NCBI GenBank assembly: GCA_900322095.1
Contig: ONYS01000025.1
Location: 1 to 45,015, forward strand
Reading direction: 5' to 3'
Source: an uncultured Prevotella sp.
GTDB taxonomy: Bacteria > Bacteroidota > Bacteroidia > Bacteroidales > Bacteroidaceae
Length of the DNA: 45,015 nt
The stretch's first letter is position 1. Every line of letters starts with the position of its first letter. Below, piece by piece: positions 7,291 to 14,936 of this stretch. A program made the position numbers and the translations under genes. The notes beneath the pieces were generated by a model. It made no database searches. It had not been told where the DNA came from and worked only from the letters and a program-made list of their open reading frames with translations.

Positions 7291-10200
7291 TTATTTCTTG
7301 ATAAATTTCTTTCCATTACGGATATACACGCCTTTCGACAGACTGCCCTTCTCGACGCGGCGGCCACCGAGGTCGTAGATCTCACCGCCATCCTTATCTT
7401 TTCCTTGGGTCGTAGAGATGCCGGTATAAACCGTACCGTCGTCAGAGAGCAGGTAGAGTACTTCGGCATCCTGACTGACGATGTAGCCGTGGAGAGCATC
7501 TATATGTTCATCGGCCAACGGGCGGGTGAAGGCTCCCATACCAGCATCGAGCAGAAGCATGTCGGAGCTGGCCGGAATGCTGTCGAAGGTGGCATAGAAA
7601 GTGTTGTCGCCTACGATCTGATGGAGCGGCTCGGCAGCCGTAATCTGAATGTTGTAGAGAACGGTGTCGATGACAGCCTCTTCCTCGCAGAGGAGCAGAT
7701 AGGGATAGCCAGCCTCAAGTGCGGTTGTGCCGCTGATGGTCAGCTGTTCGCCATCGATACCCGTGACCTTGTAAGCTTTTGGATTCTTGAGCAGGGCCAG
7801 GCTGTCCAGTGCAAACGGCAGTGAGATGGTGTTCCATCCTTTTTCGGTCGATAGGCGGAGAACCAGTGCGGGATAGGTTGCCTCGGCAAGTTCTGAATTG
7901 CCAGCCTCGCTGACGACGGGCGCATTGATGAAGGCCACCGTGTCGATGTCGGTGGTCAGCGTGCCACCATCGTAGTCGAAGCGGATCTGGAACGTGATGC
8001 TGTCGGCCGTCTCGTCTGAGCGATAGACAAATGCAAACTGCTGTTCGCTGTCAGCCGCAAGAGCAGTGCTGTCGAGCGTCTGCGCCTCTTCGCCATTCAC
8101 GAGCAGTGTGGCGCTCACCATCTCGTCGCGGCCATTGAGCTCGTGCAGGCTGGCCGCAATGCTGGTCTCCACGTATTGATAAACGTTCTCGGGCATGGAC
8201 GTTGAGCTGATGGCCACGTCGTGAGCCTTCGCGGCATAGCGGAAGCCGTAGAAGTTGTCGATGTAGCTGTAGGCACCGCTGAAGCGCAGGAAGTAGAAGC
8301 CGTCGGCCGGAGCTGTGAATTCGAGGTTGACCAGGGTGTAGTTGTCGGCGTACTGATAGATGGAATCCGTCGTCCATGTCTGCTGTTCGTCGGTAGAGTA
8401 TTCCACGGTCATGTGCTCGTCCGACCACGGGAGCAGTGCCTGGAAGATGAGCTTGTCGCCTTTCTTGGCTTTCAGTCTGGGCGTTACCAGATAGGTTGTG
8501 TCGGAAGAAGTGGCGAAGGCCATTGCTGTTCCGTTGCCATAATAGGGACTCTCGACAGTGAAGCCGTGGTTGGTCCACAGATCGGAGATGCCGTTCTCGA
8601 AGTCCTCGCTCCACAAGGAGGCGTCGCGGGTCTCTCCGCCAAGCTTCAGGTTGATGGCTTTCAGGCCCTCGTTGGTCGGGACCACAGAGAGCGTGGCGCT
8701 CTTCATGCCGAATGGCTCGCCTACAGGCATCGTGACCGTGAAGGTCTTTGTCTCGTCCTGAGCTACGGAGAGCAGAGAGTCGGAGACGGCAAACTGAGTA
8801 GTGTCGCTCACGGCAATTCTCACGTTGAGCGTACCAGTTCCGGCGTTGCTCACCTCGAAAGTGCGGGCTATAGGCTCCTTGGTGGTGCCAAAGCCGATGC
8901 TGTCGTTGTCATTGACGGCTTCACCTTCCATAGTAAGGCGCATCTTCGGGGCATTGTCGTCGATGTGGAATCCGTTGATGATCTCCAGGTTGGCGTAGCT
9001 ACCATCGAACCGAAGCATAGTCTTTCCTGCCTCCATACCGCTCACGACCAGTGTCTTCATGGTCTCGGCCTTCATCTCTTCGGCAAAGTCGCTGACGAGT
9101 GTCCAGCTTTCACCTTGGTCAGAAGAGGCATACAGGCGTAGGAAGCCGGTTTCGTATTCCTTGCTGGCGCGCAGGGCCAGGATGTCGCCCTCGTTGATGA
9201 CGAGTTGAGGCGAGGTCAATGTGCGGGACTCCTGTTCGCCATAGCCGGCGTAGGCCTTACCTTCGCCCAGCGTCCATCCGTTGTTGACCCATCCGCGTGG
9301 CAGGGAGTCGGTAGAGAATCTCACCGTCATGGCCTCCTTGTCGATGACGAAGCCTTCCACGGCGAATCTCACGGTGTCCTGACCGTTGGCCGTGATCTCA
9401 ACCGTATCTCTGTACATGCCCTTCACTGCAGCACTCATCGTCACGGTCATCGTGCCTTCAGCCTTAGCGTCGATCGTCTCGGGGATGCTGACCGTGAAAG
9501 CATCTGTGCCCACCGTTGCCTTCAGTCCTTCTAGCATTCGTGCTCCCTTGTTGCGGATGACGAATGATACGGTAGAGTCTTGCTCAGTCATGCCGAAGTC
9601 GGTATCCGAAATGGCGGCCTCCATGATGGCTTCCTGGGGCAGTGAGAATCCGTAGATATCGTCAAGATAGATGTATTTGAGGCTGAACATGATGTAGCGG
9701 GCAGTTGCCGGCACACCGTCAACGAGCGCGTCGTGCCAGGCCTCGTCGGTAGCGTCGGCGGCAAAGTTGTCGCCAACCTGTGTCCAGGAAGCGCCGTCGG
9801 CGGAGTAGTAGAGATTGAGAGTGGGCTTTTGATAGCTCGCAGTGATGCCGCTCTTGTAGCGGAAGTAGAGCTGTTCGCCCTCAGCGACGCTGATGCACGG
9901 AGAGGTGAGTTCGGCGGCATACCAGTAGGCAGCTTTCAGAGCGCCGTCTTCAATGGCGGCATAATCGTTGTTGTTCAGCGTCCAGCCCTCAGGGATGGAG
10001 TCGAAGTTGACATACATCTTTGCCGGGTTGCGTACGATGCCCTGCAGGTTGAGGGTCAGCGTGTCCACGCCCTCGGCCCCAATCGTGAGACTTCCGCGCT
10101 TGAGACCGTAGGCGTCGGCGGTCTGCGTCAGTTCAACGGTCGTCTCCTGACCGGCCTCCACAGCCACTTCCGAAGCCGACAGCGTGTAGCCCTCGCTGGC

Positions 10201-10887
10201 CGTCAGCTGTGCGTTGAGGGTGCCCACGCCCACATTGGCGATGGTCAGCGACGTCTGTGCGTCACCTTCAACGAGTCCGAAGTTGTGGGTGTAGCCCGTC
10301 TTCACTTTTTCCCCGTCCATGCTGACGGAGAGCAGTGGTGTCGTGATGGGTTCTGCGGTGGAGTAGGTGATGTCGTCGATGGCAGCCCGCGACATGTTGA
10401 TGGCGATGAGCTTTCCTTCTACGCCTAAGTCAATCGTATATTCAGTCCACTCTTTGGTCAGTTCTTGGGTGAAGAGAGTACCGCTCTGCGTGTAGGTTCC
10501 GTCGGCCTCGGTCACCTCCCAGATGTTCAGCGTGCCCTTCGTGCTGGAGCTTGACGAGGTTTTTCGGGCCCAGAATTTCAGTTCGCCTGCCAGTTGGGTG
10601 GGAATCACCACGAAGGCGCTGTTCTTGGAGCCATAGGATGCCTCAAGCGATTTGCTGCCGGAGTGGGCGGTTGACCACAGACCATAATTTCCCCAGCCCT
10701 TGCTCGAGTAGATATTTCCACCCACGACTTTCCAGCCGTTGGAGAGGCCTGTTCCATTGCTCATCGATCCCACCGGGTTGCCGTTATCGTCGACAACGGT
10801 GACATTCTCGAAGTCTTCGGTGAAGGTAGCCGCCTGGGTCCACAGAGCCAGCATGCTAGCCATAAGAATTAGTAGTATTCTCCTCAT
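7291..10887 (-). CDS. Large multidomain secreted protein (choice-of-anchor J-like repeats) with T9SS-like tail
   Basis: A 1198-residue exported protein. After a signal peptide (residues 1-19) it shows four lectin-like blocks of the choice-of-anchor J type, beginning near residues 22 (FTEDFENV), 290 (VNFDSIPEGW), 525 (VRFSTDSLPRGW) and 770 (WSEDFENGISDLW). Each has LTSP or VTPRL and FRYK or FQALL motifs later in the block. Between them lie Ig-like segments with the pattern TLTIANVGVGTLNA or FEVSNAGTGTLNV. The C-terminus (IYDLGGRRVEKG, SKGVYIRNGKKFIKK) is a T9SS-like sorting tail. Such proteins are usually surface adhesins or glycan-binding scaffolds; the ligand is not evident. It is the first gene of a two-gene minus-strand operon. 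Confidence 0.78.
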   Translation of the reverse strand: MRRILLILMASMLALWTQAATFTEDFENVTVVDDNGNPVGSMSNGTGLSNGWKVVGGNIYSSKGWGNYGLWSTAHSGSKSLEASYGSKNSAFVVIPTQLAGELKFWARKTSSSSSTKGTLNIWEVTEADGTYTQSGTLFTQELTKEWTEYTIDLGVEGKLIAINMSRAAIDDITYSTAEPITTPLLSVSMDGEKVKTGYTHNFGLVEGDAQTSLTIANVGVGTLNAQLTASEGYTLSASEVAVEAGQETTVELTQTADAYGLKRGSLTIGAEGVDTLTLNLQGIVRNPAKMYVNFDSIPEGWTLNNNDYAAIEDGALKAAYWYAAELTSPCISVAEGEQLYFRYKSGITASYQKPTLNLYYSADGASWTQVGDNFAADATDEAWHDALVDGVPATARYIMFSLKYIYLDDIYGFSLPQEAIMEAAISDTDFGMTEQDSTVSFVIRNKGARMLEGLKATVGTDAFTVSIPETIDAKAEGTMTVTMSAAVKGMYRDTVEITANGQDTVRFAVEGFVIDKEAMTVRFSTDSLPRGWVNNGWTLGEGKAYAGYGEQESRTLTSPQLVINEGDILALRASKEYETGFLRLYASSDQGESWTLVSDFAEEMKAETMKTLVVSGMEAGKTMLRFDGSYANLEIINGFHIDDNAPKMRLTMEGEAVNDNDSIGFGTTKEPIARTFEVSNAGTGTLNVRIAVSDTTQFAVSDSLLSVAQDETKTFTVTMPVGEPFGMKSATLSVVPTNEGLKAINLKLGGETRDASLWSEDFENGISDLWTNHGFTVESPYYGNGTAMAFATSSDTTYLVTPRLKAKKGDKLIFQALLPWSDEHMTVEYSTDEQQTWTTDSIYQYADNYTLVNLEFTAPADGFYFLRFSGAYSYIDNFYGFRYAAKAHDVAISSTSMPENVYQYVETSIAASLHELNGRDEMVSATLLVNGEEAQTLDSTALAADSEQQFAFVYRSDETADSITFQIRFDYDGGTLTTDIDTVAFINAPVVSEAGNSELAEATYPALVLRLSTEKGWNTISLPFALDSLALLKNPKAYKVTGIDGEQLTISGTTALEAGYPYLLLCEEEAVIDTVLYNIQITAAEPLHQIVGDNTFYATFDSIPASSDMLLLDAGMGAFTRPLADEHIDALHGYIVSQDAEVLYLLSDDGTVYTGISTTQGKDKDGGEIYDLGGRRVEKGSLSKGVYIRNGKKFIKK

Positions 10888-10961
10888 AACGCGAATTTAA
10901 TATTGTAGAAAAACTTGGGTTCATTGACCGAACGGTGATTGCTGCCATTCAAATCCGTTGG

Positions 10962-10969
10962 TAAAGATA
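10962..10969 (-). promoter_or_regulatory. Weak -7 box for the large secreted-protein operon
   Basis: TATCTTTA on the minus strand differs from TAnnTTTG in the last base. It lies about 75 bases before the start at 10887, within an AT-rich stretch shared with the divergent regulator gene. Confidence 0.35.
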
Positions 10970-11082
10970 AAAAAAGCCTTTCAAAGAGGCAAATTTTTGT
11001 TTTCCACGAGCGACAATTTGCCGAAATCGTATAAAATGCGTCGATATTTGTCGCAAATGCTGTATATTTAAAATCATTTTGT

Positions 11083-11090
11083 TAACTTTG
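11083..11090 (+). promoter_or_regulatory. -7 box of the TPR/AraC regulator
   Basis: TAACTTTG lies 35 bases before the ATG at 11125. No clear -33 TTG is visible at the right spacing. Confidence 0.5.
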
Positions 11091-11124
11091 CGGAAAATAG
11101 ACATACAGTAAAGAAACCCTCCTA

Positions 11125-12849
11125 ATGACTCGATATAAGACTATCCTTCTGGCTCTTTTCTTCTTTTTGATGGCCTTTCCGGCTTTCTCTCTGTCCGGTA
11201 ATAATACCATCGATCAGCTCTTGCACCAGTGTGAGCATGCCCGGTCCAACTCAAACTATGCCTCTCTGTCCAGCCTCTCGCAGAAGCTGAAGGCACAGTC
11301 GCGCTCAATTAGCGACAAGCGCGGTCTGGGCTACGCCTATTTCTACGAGGGTCTCTCGCTGATGTTCACGGGCAAGGGTGGCCGGGCTGAACAGTCTTTC
11401 GACACGGCCTGGAACCTGGGACGCGAGACGCACAACGATTCCATCGGTGCTCTGGTGATGAATGCCCGCGGAATCTATCATGCATTGTACAATAACAACA
11501 ACTTCCTGGCGCAGCGGTTCTTCTTCATGAGTCTTGACCTTGCCGAGTCGGCCCATTACGAGAGTCTGAAGATCCGCGTCTATGGCAATCTGCTCATCCT
11601 CTCGCAGTCGGCCATCGGCAAGGATGGCTTCAACCATGCCAAGCGTATCTATCAGTACGGACTGGAGCACAAAGACATCGAGCAGGAGTATATGGGCGTC
11701 TACTATCTAGCCCTATACTATAAGCAGAAGGGCAACTACACTCAGGCCCAGAAGTATGTCAGGCGGGCTCTGCAGCTCTACAACCGCCATCACTACAACG
11801 ATATAGCGTCGGTCTATGTGCTCTATTCCGAGATTGAGACCCAGCTGGGCCATCTCGATCAGGCCTATAGCCTGGCTCTGAAGGCCGATACGCTGGCCAA
11901 GCAATACAGCCAGACAAGTCTTCTTGTGGATGTCTACGTTCAGTTGGCCCGAGTCCTGCACCTGCAAGGCGATTATGCCGGCTCTAACGGCTATGCCCGG
12001 AAAGCCCTTGCTGCCTCTGAGGAGCATTCTTTCTCCAACCGGGTCATCGACTGCTACCGAATCATCGCCGACAACGATATCAAGATGGGCAACAAGGAGG
12101 AAGCCATCAATTATCTGTTGAAGGCGAACGCTGGTATGGAGACAGAGAGCCGCATGAACATGAGCCGGCTGATGAACGAGCGCGAGATGCTCGACAAACT
12201 ACAGAAGCAGGAGCTGCAGGACGAGGCCAAGCGGCAGCAGATTGCGGCCCAGCACAGGGCCATCCTGATGATGATTGTCGTCAGCCTTATCCTGCTCGTT
12301 GCACTCGTGGCCATCCTGCTGGTGCTTCGGTCGCGCAACCTGCTCATCAAGCGTATAGTCAGACAGAACGTTCAGAAGGTCGAGAGCCAGGAGAAGGTCC
12401 GACTGCGCATAGCTGAACTGGAAAAACAGCTCTCTGACGAGACCCACGCTGACAAACTCTCTGCGCGTCTGCCCGACGACTCCGAGCGCATGCAGCAGCT
12501 CTACGACCGTATCTGTGAGCTGATGGACAAAGAGAAACCTTACAAGACACCACAGCTGACCCGCGAGAAACTGGCGGCCATGGTGGGCACCAACCGCACG
12601 TATCTTTCTACGGTGATACGCGAGAAAAGTGGTATGAGCTATCAGCAGTTCATCAACTCCTATCGTATCGGCGAGGCTGTGCGCATCCTCTCCGATCGCA
12701 ATGCCGTGGACTATCCGCTCAAGCAGCTCTATGCGGATCTCGGCTTCACGTCGCCATCCACCTTCTACAAGCTCTTCCAGCAGTCGGTCGGCATCACACC
12801 GTCGGTCTATCGTAAGCAGTTTATCGAGATTGAGGAGGAGAAGGACTGA
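11125..12849 (+). CDS. Membrane-anchored TPR-containing AraC-family regulator
   Basis: A 574-residue protein of a Bacteroidetes regulator type. It has a signal sequence (residues 1-22), a periplasmic helical domain with TPR-like repeats (about 30-345; for example ALYYKQKGNYTQAQKYVRRA and AYSLALKADTLAKQ), one membrane segment (about 380-400, IVVSLILLVALVAILLVL), a short coiled coil (about 405-440), and a cytoplasmic AraC-type DNA-binding domain at about 465-574. That domain has two helix-turn-helix units, REKLAAMVGTNRTYLSTVI and LKQLYADLGFTSPSTFYKLF. Such proteins sense something at or outside the inner membrane and act directly on DNA. It is divergent from the large secreted-protein operon, which is a natural target by position. 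Target and signal are inference only. Confidence 0.88.
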   Translation: MTRYKTILLALFFFLMAFPAFSLSGNNTIDQLLHQCEHARSNSNYASLSSLSQKLKAQSRSISDKRGLGYAYFYEGLSLMFTGKGGRAEQSFDTAWNLGRETHNDSIGALVMNARGIYHALYNNNNFLAQRFFFMSLDLAESAHYESLKIRVYGNLLILSQSAIGKDGFNHAKRIYQYGLEHKDIEQEYMGVYYLALYYKQKGNYTQAQKYVRRALQLYNRHHYNDIASVYVLYSEIETQLGHLDQAYSLALKADTLAKQYSQTSLLVDVYVQLARVLHLQGDYAGSNGYARKALAASEEHSFSNRVIDCYRIIADNDIKMGNKEEAINYLLKANAGMETESRMNMSRLMNEREMLDKLQKQELQDEAKRQQIAAQHRAILMMIVVSLILLVALVAILLVLRSRNLLIKRIVRQNVQKVESQEKVRLRIAELEKQLSDETHADKLSARLPDDSERMQQLYDRICELMDKEKPYKTPQLTREKLAAMVGTNRTYLSTVIREKSGMSYQQFINSYRIGEAVRILSDRNAVDYPLKQLYADLGFTSPSTFYKLFQQSVGITPSVYRKQFIEIEEEKD

Positions 12850-12895
12850 ATGAGAAATGGCCTGTCCGCACCGGACTGATTATGAATTTGATGAG

Positions 12896-13190
12896 CGCCA
12901 GCCGAAATTATGGGACATCGGATATTTACTGTGTGTCGGGTGCCGTAATGCTTTCATCACATTCAGGAATGACTGGCCTCATATAACTATGAACCATTTA
13001 CGCACTACGTGCTGTTGTGCCCCGAAGGCGGCACACTAGCGCAAAGCGCGCAGAGAGTCAGCTGACCCAAACATAGAAAATATCCGATGCGACTAATTAT
13101 GAATTGTGAATTGTATGAGGGTCATCGAAATTATGAATTATATTCCGCGCCAGCCTAATTATGAATTATGAATTGTGAATTATCCTTGTC
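12896..13190. repeat. Mosaic repeat island with AATTATGAATT words
   Basis: Fills the gap 12850-13240. GCGCCAGCC followed by (A/T)AATTATG occurs at 12897 and 13147, and runs of AATTATGAATTGTGAATT fill 13093-13190. The same GCGCCAGCC-AATTATGAATT block occurs at 29163-29186 and, inverted, at 38610-38680. MITE copy 2 (12914-13090) is embedded between the two copies here. No coding sequence is supported. Confidence 0.6.
12914..13090. mobile_element. MITE-like element with terminal inverted repeats (copy 2)
   Basis: The left end CATCGGATATTTACTG (12916-12931) and right end ATAGAAAATATCCGATG (13072-13088) are imperfect inverse copies and match the ends of the element at 155-288. Inside are a degenerate REP-like word (TTCAGGAATGACTGGCC, 12963-12979) and the 18-mer hairpin GTGCCCCGAAGGCGGCAC (13017-13034), an exact inverse of the word at 1727-1744. 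It codes for nothing convincing. Confidence 0.6.
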
Positions 13191-13220
13191 CTAATATTCC
13201 TTAATACTTGTCGGGATTTT

Positions 13221-13250
13221 TTGTGGACGTTTGAATTCTTCGTAATTTTG
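13221..13250 (+). promoter_or_regulatory. Promoter of the sulfatase - GH84 operon
   Basis: TTG at 13221-13223 is followed after 19 bases by TAATTTTG at 13243-13250, an excellent Bacteroidetes promoter. It implies a leader of about 130 bases before the ATG at 13386, in which a 34-codon reading frame (13289-13393) overlaps the sulfatase start. Confidence 0.7.
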
Positions 13251-13385
13251 CAACAATACACAGACAAAACCTAATTTTTAAACCCAAGATGACAGAACCA
13301 TCTTCCTCGATTCCATGCTGGCAGTCGGAGCAACTGCTTCTGCCGGCTTTCTCTGAAGGTATAACATTAATGACAGAAAATCACG

Positions 13386-14918
13386 ATGAATAGAAAAGAC
13401 TTATATCTAGCCGCACTCTCCCTGACGGCGGTCCAGACCCTGATGGCGCAGGAACAGCAGCGGCCCAACGTCATCGTATTCTATGCCGACGACCTGGGTT
13501 ATGGCGACCTGCAGTGCTATGGCGGCAAGAACGTGCCCACGCCCAATATTGACCGGCTCGCCGCTGAGGGCTGCCGCTTCGACAATGCCTTCGCCGTGGC
13601 AGCCACCAGCACGCCCTCGCGCTACTCTCTCCTCACGGGACAGTATGCCTGGCGCAAGAGCGGCACCGATATCGCACGTGGCGATGCGGGGATGATTATC
13701 CGGCCCGAGCAGTACACCATGGCCGACATGTTCAAGAATGAGGGATACGTCACGGCGGCTTTCGGCAAGTGGCATCTCGGCCTCGGCGACAAGACCGGAA
13801 CACAGGACTGGAATGCGCCGCTGGCGATGGGACTCTCTGACATTGGGTTCGACTATTCCTATATCATGGCAGCCACGGCCGACCGCGTGCCCTGCGTGTT
13901 CATCGAGAATGGCCGCGTGGCCAACTGGGACCCGTCGGCGCCCATAGAGGTGAGCTACGAGCGTCCTTTCCCCTGTGAGCCCACGGGCAAGGAGCATCCC
14001 GAGCTGTGCTATAACCAGCAGTCCGACTTCGGCCACAACCAGGCCATCGTCAACGGTATTGGCCGCATCGGCTATATGAAGGGTGGCGGCCGCGCCTTGT
14101 GGAAGGATGAGCATTTGGCCGACTCCATCATCGGGCATGCCATCGGCTTCATGCGGCAGCACCGTCAGCAGCCCTTCTTCATGTATCTCGCCACCAACGA
14201 CATCCACGTGCCCCGCTTCCCCAACGAGCGATTCCGGGGAAAGAGCAACATGGGCGTGCGGGGCGACGTGATAGCCCAGCTTGACTGGAGCTTGGGACAG
14301 GTGATGCAGGCGCTGAGAGAACTGGGACTCGACAACAACACGCTCATCATCTTCAGCAGCGACAATGGTCCCGTGGTGAACGATGGCTATAAGGACCGTG
14401 CGGCCGAACTGCTCAACGGGCATCGGCCGGCCGGACCGCTTCGGGGCAACAAGTACAGTGCCTTTGAGGGCGGTACCCACGTGCCGGCTATCGTGTGGTG
14501 GCCGGGACATGTGGAGCGGGGAAGTGTCTCCAAAGCGCTGGTGTCGCAAATCGACCTGATGGCCTCGCTGGGACAGCTGCTGAATGCCAGACTGCCCAAG
14601 GGCGCCGCGCCCGACAGCTTCAAGGCTTGGGACACCTGGATGGGAAAAGACCACACCGACCGCCCCTGGGTGGTGGAGGAAGCCGCCAACCACACCCTCT
14701 CCTTGCGTACGGGCAAGTGGAAGTATATCTCGCCCTGCGAGCATCCCTATAAGATTATGAAGAATGAGCAGATAGAGACGGGCTACGACGACAAGCCACA
14801 GCTCTACGACCTGACCAAGGACCAGCACGAAGACCATAACCTAGCCGATAAGAAGCCGGCGGTGGTCAGGGAGTTGCAGGAACAGCTCCAGAGAGTAATG
14901 AATCATGCAGACCAATAA
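13386..14918 (+). CDS. Type I (formylglycine) sulfatase, serine type
   Basis: A 510-residue exported sulfatase, which removes sulfate esters from sugars. A signal peptide covers residues 1-21. The alkaline-phosphatase-like core starts at RPNVIVFYADDLGYGD with metal-binding Asp35 and Asp36. The catalytic signature [CS]-x-P-x-R appears as STPSR at residues 75-79, so the residue converted to formylglycine is Ser75. Anaerobic radical-SAM maturation enzymes (anSME) use such serine sites; none is in this window. Further family marks are GKWHLG (about residue 123) and SSDNGP (about residue 322). The gene is followed after 18 bases by a GH84 hexosaminidase, so it probably removes sulfate from GlcNAc-containing glycans such as mucin before hexosaminidase action. 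Exact specificity is inference. Confidence 0.92.
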   Translation: MNRKDLYLAALSLTAVQTLMAQEQQRPNVIVFYADDLGYGDLQCYGGKNVPTPNIDRLAAEGCRFDNAFAVAATSTPSRYSLLTGQYAWRKSGTDIARGDAGMIIRPEQYTMADMFKNEGYVTAAFGKWHLGLGDKTGTQDWNAPLAMGLSDIGFDYSYIMAATADRVPCVFIENGRVANWDPSAPIEVSYERPFPCEPTGKEHPELCYNQQSDFGHNQAIVNGIGRIGYMKGGGRALWKDEHLADSIIGHAIGFMRQHRQQPFFMYLATNDIHVPRFPNERFRGKSNMGVRGDVIAQLDWSLGQVMQALRELGLDNNTLIIFSSDNGPVVNDGYKDRAAELLNGHRPAGPLRGNKYSAFEGGTHVPAIVWWPGHVERGSVSKALVSQIDLMASLGQLLNARLPKGAAPDSFKAWDTWMGKDHTDRPWVVEEAANHTLSLRTGKWKYISPCEHPYKIMKNEQIETGYDDKPQLYDLTKDQHEDHNLADKKPAVVRELQEQLQRVMNHADQ

Positions 14919-14936
14919 AGACGAATCCATAAAGCA

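Noticed and set aside
13407-14837. Long minus-strand reading frame opposite the sulfatase
   Set aside because: It is a by-product of codon bias in the sulfatase gene. The product has no recognisable fold and the plus-strand gene is certain.
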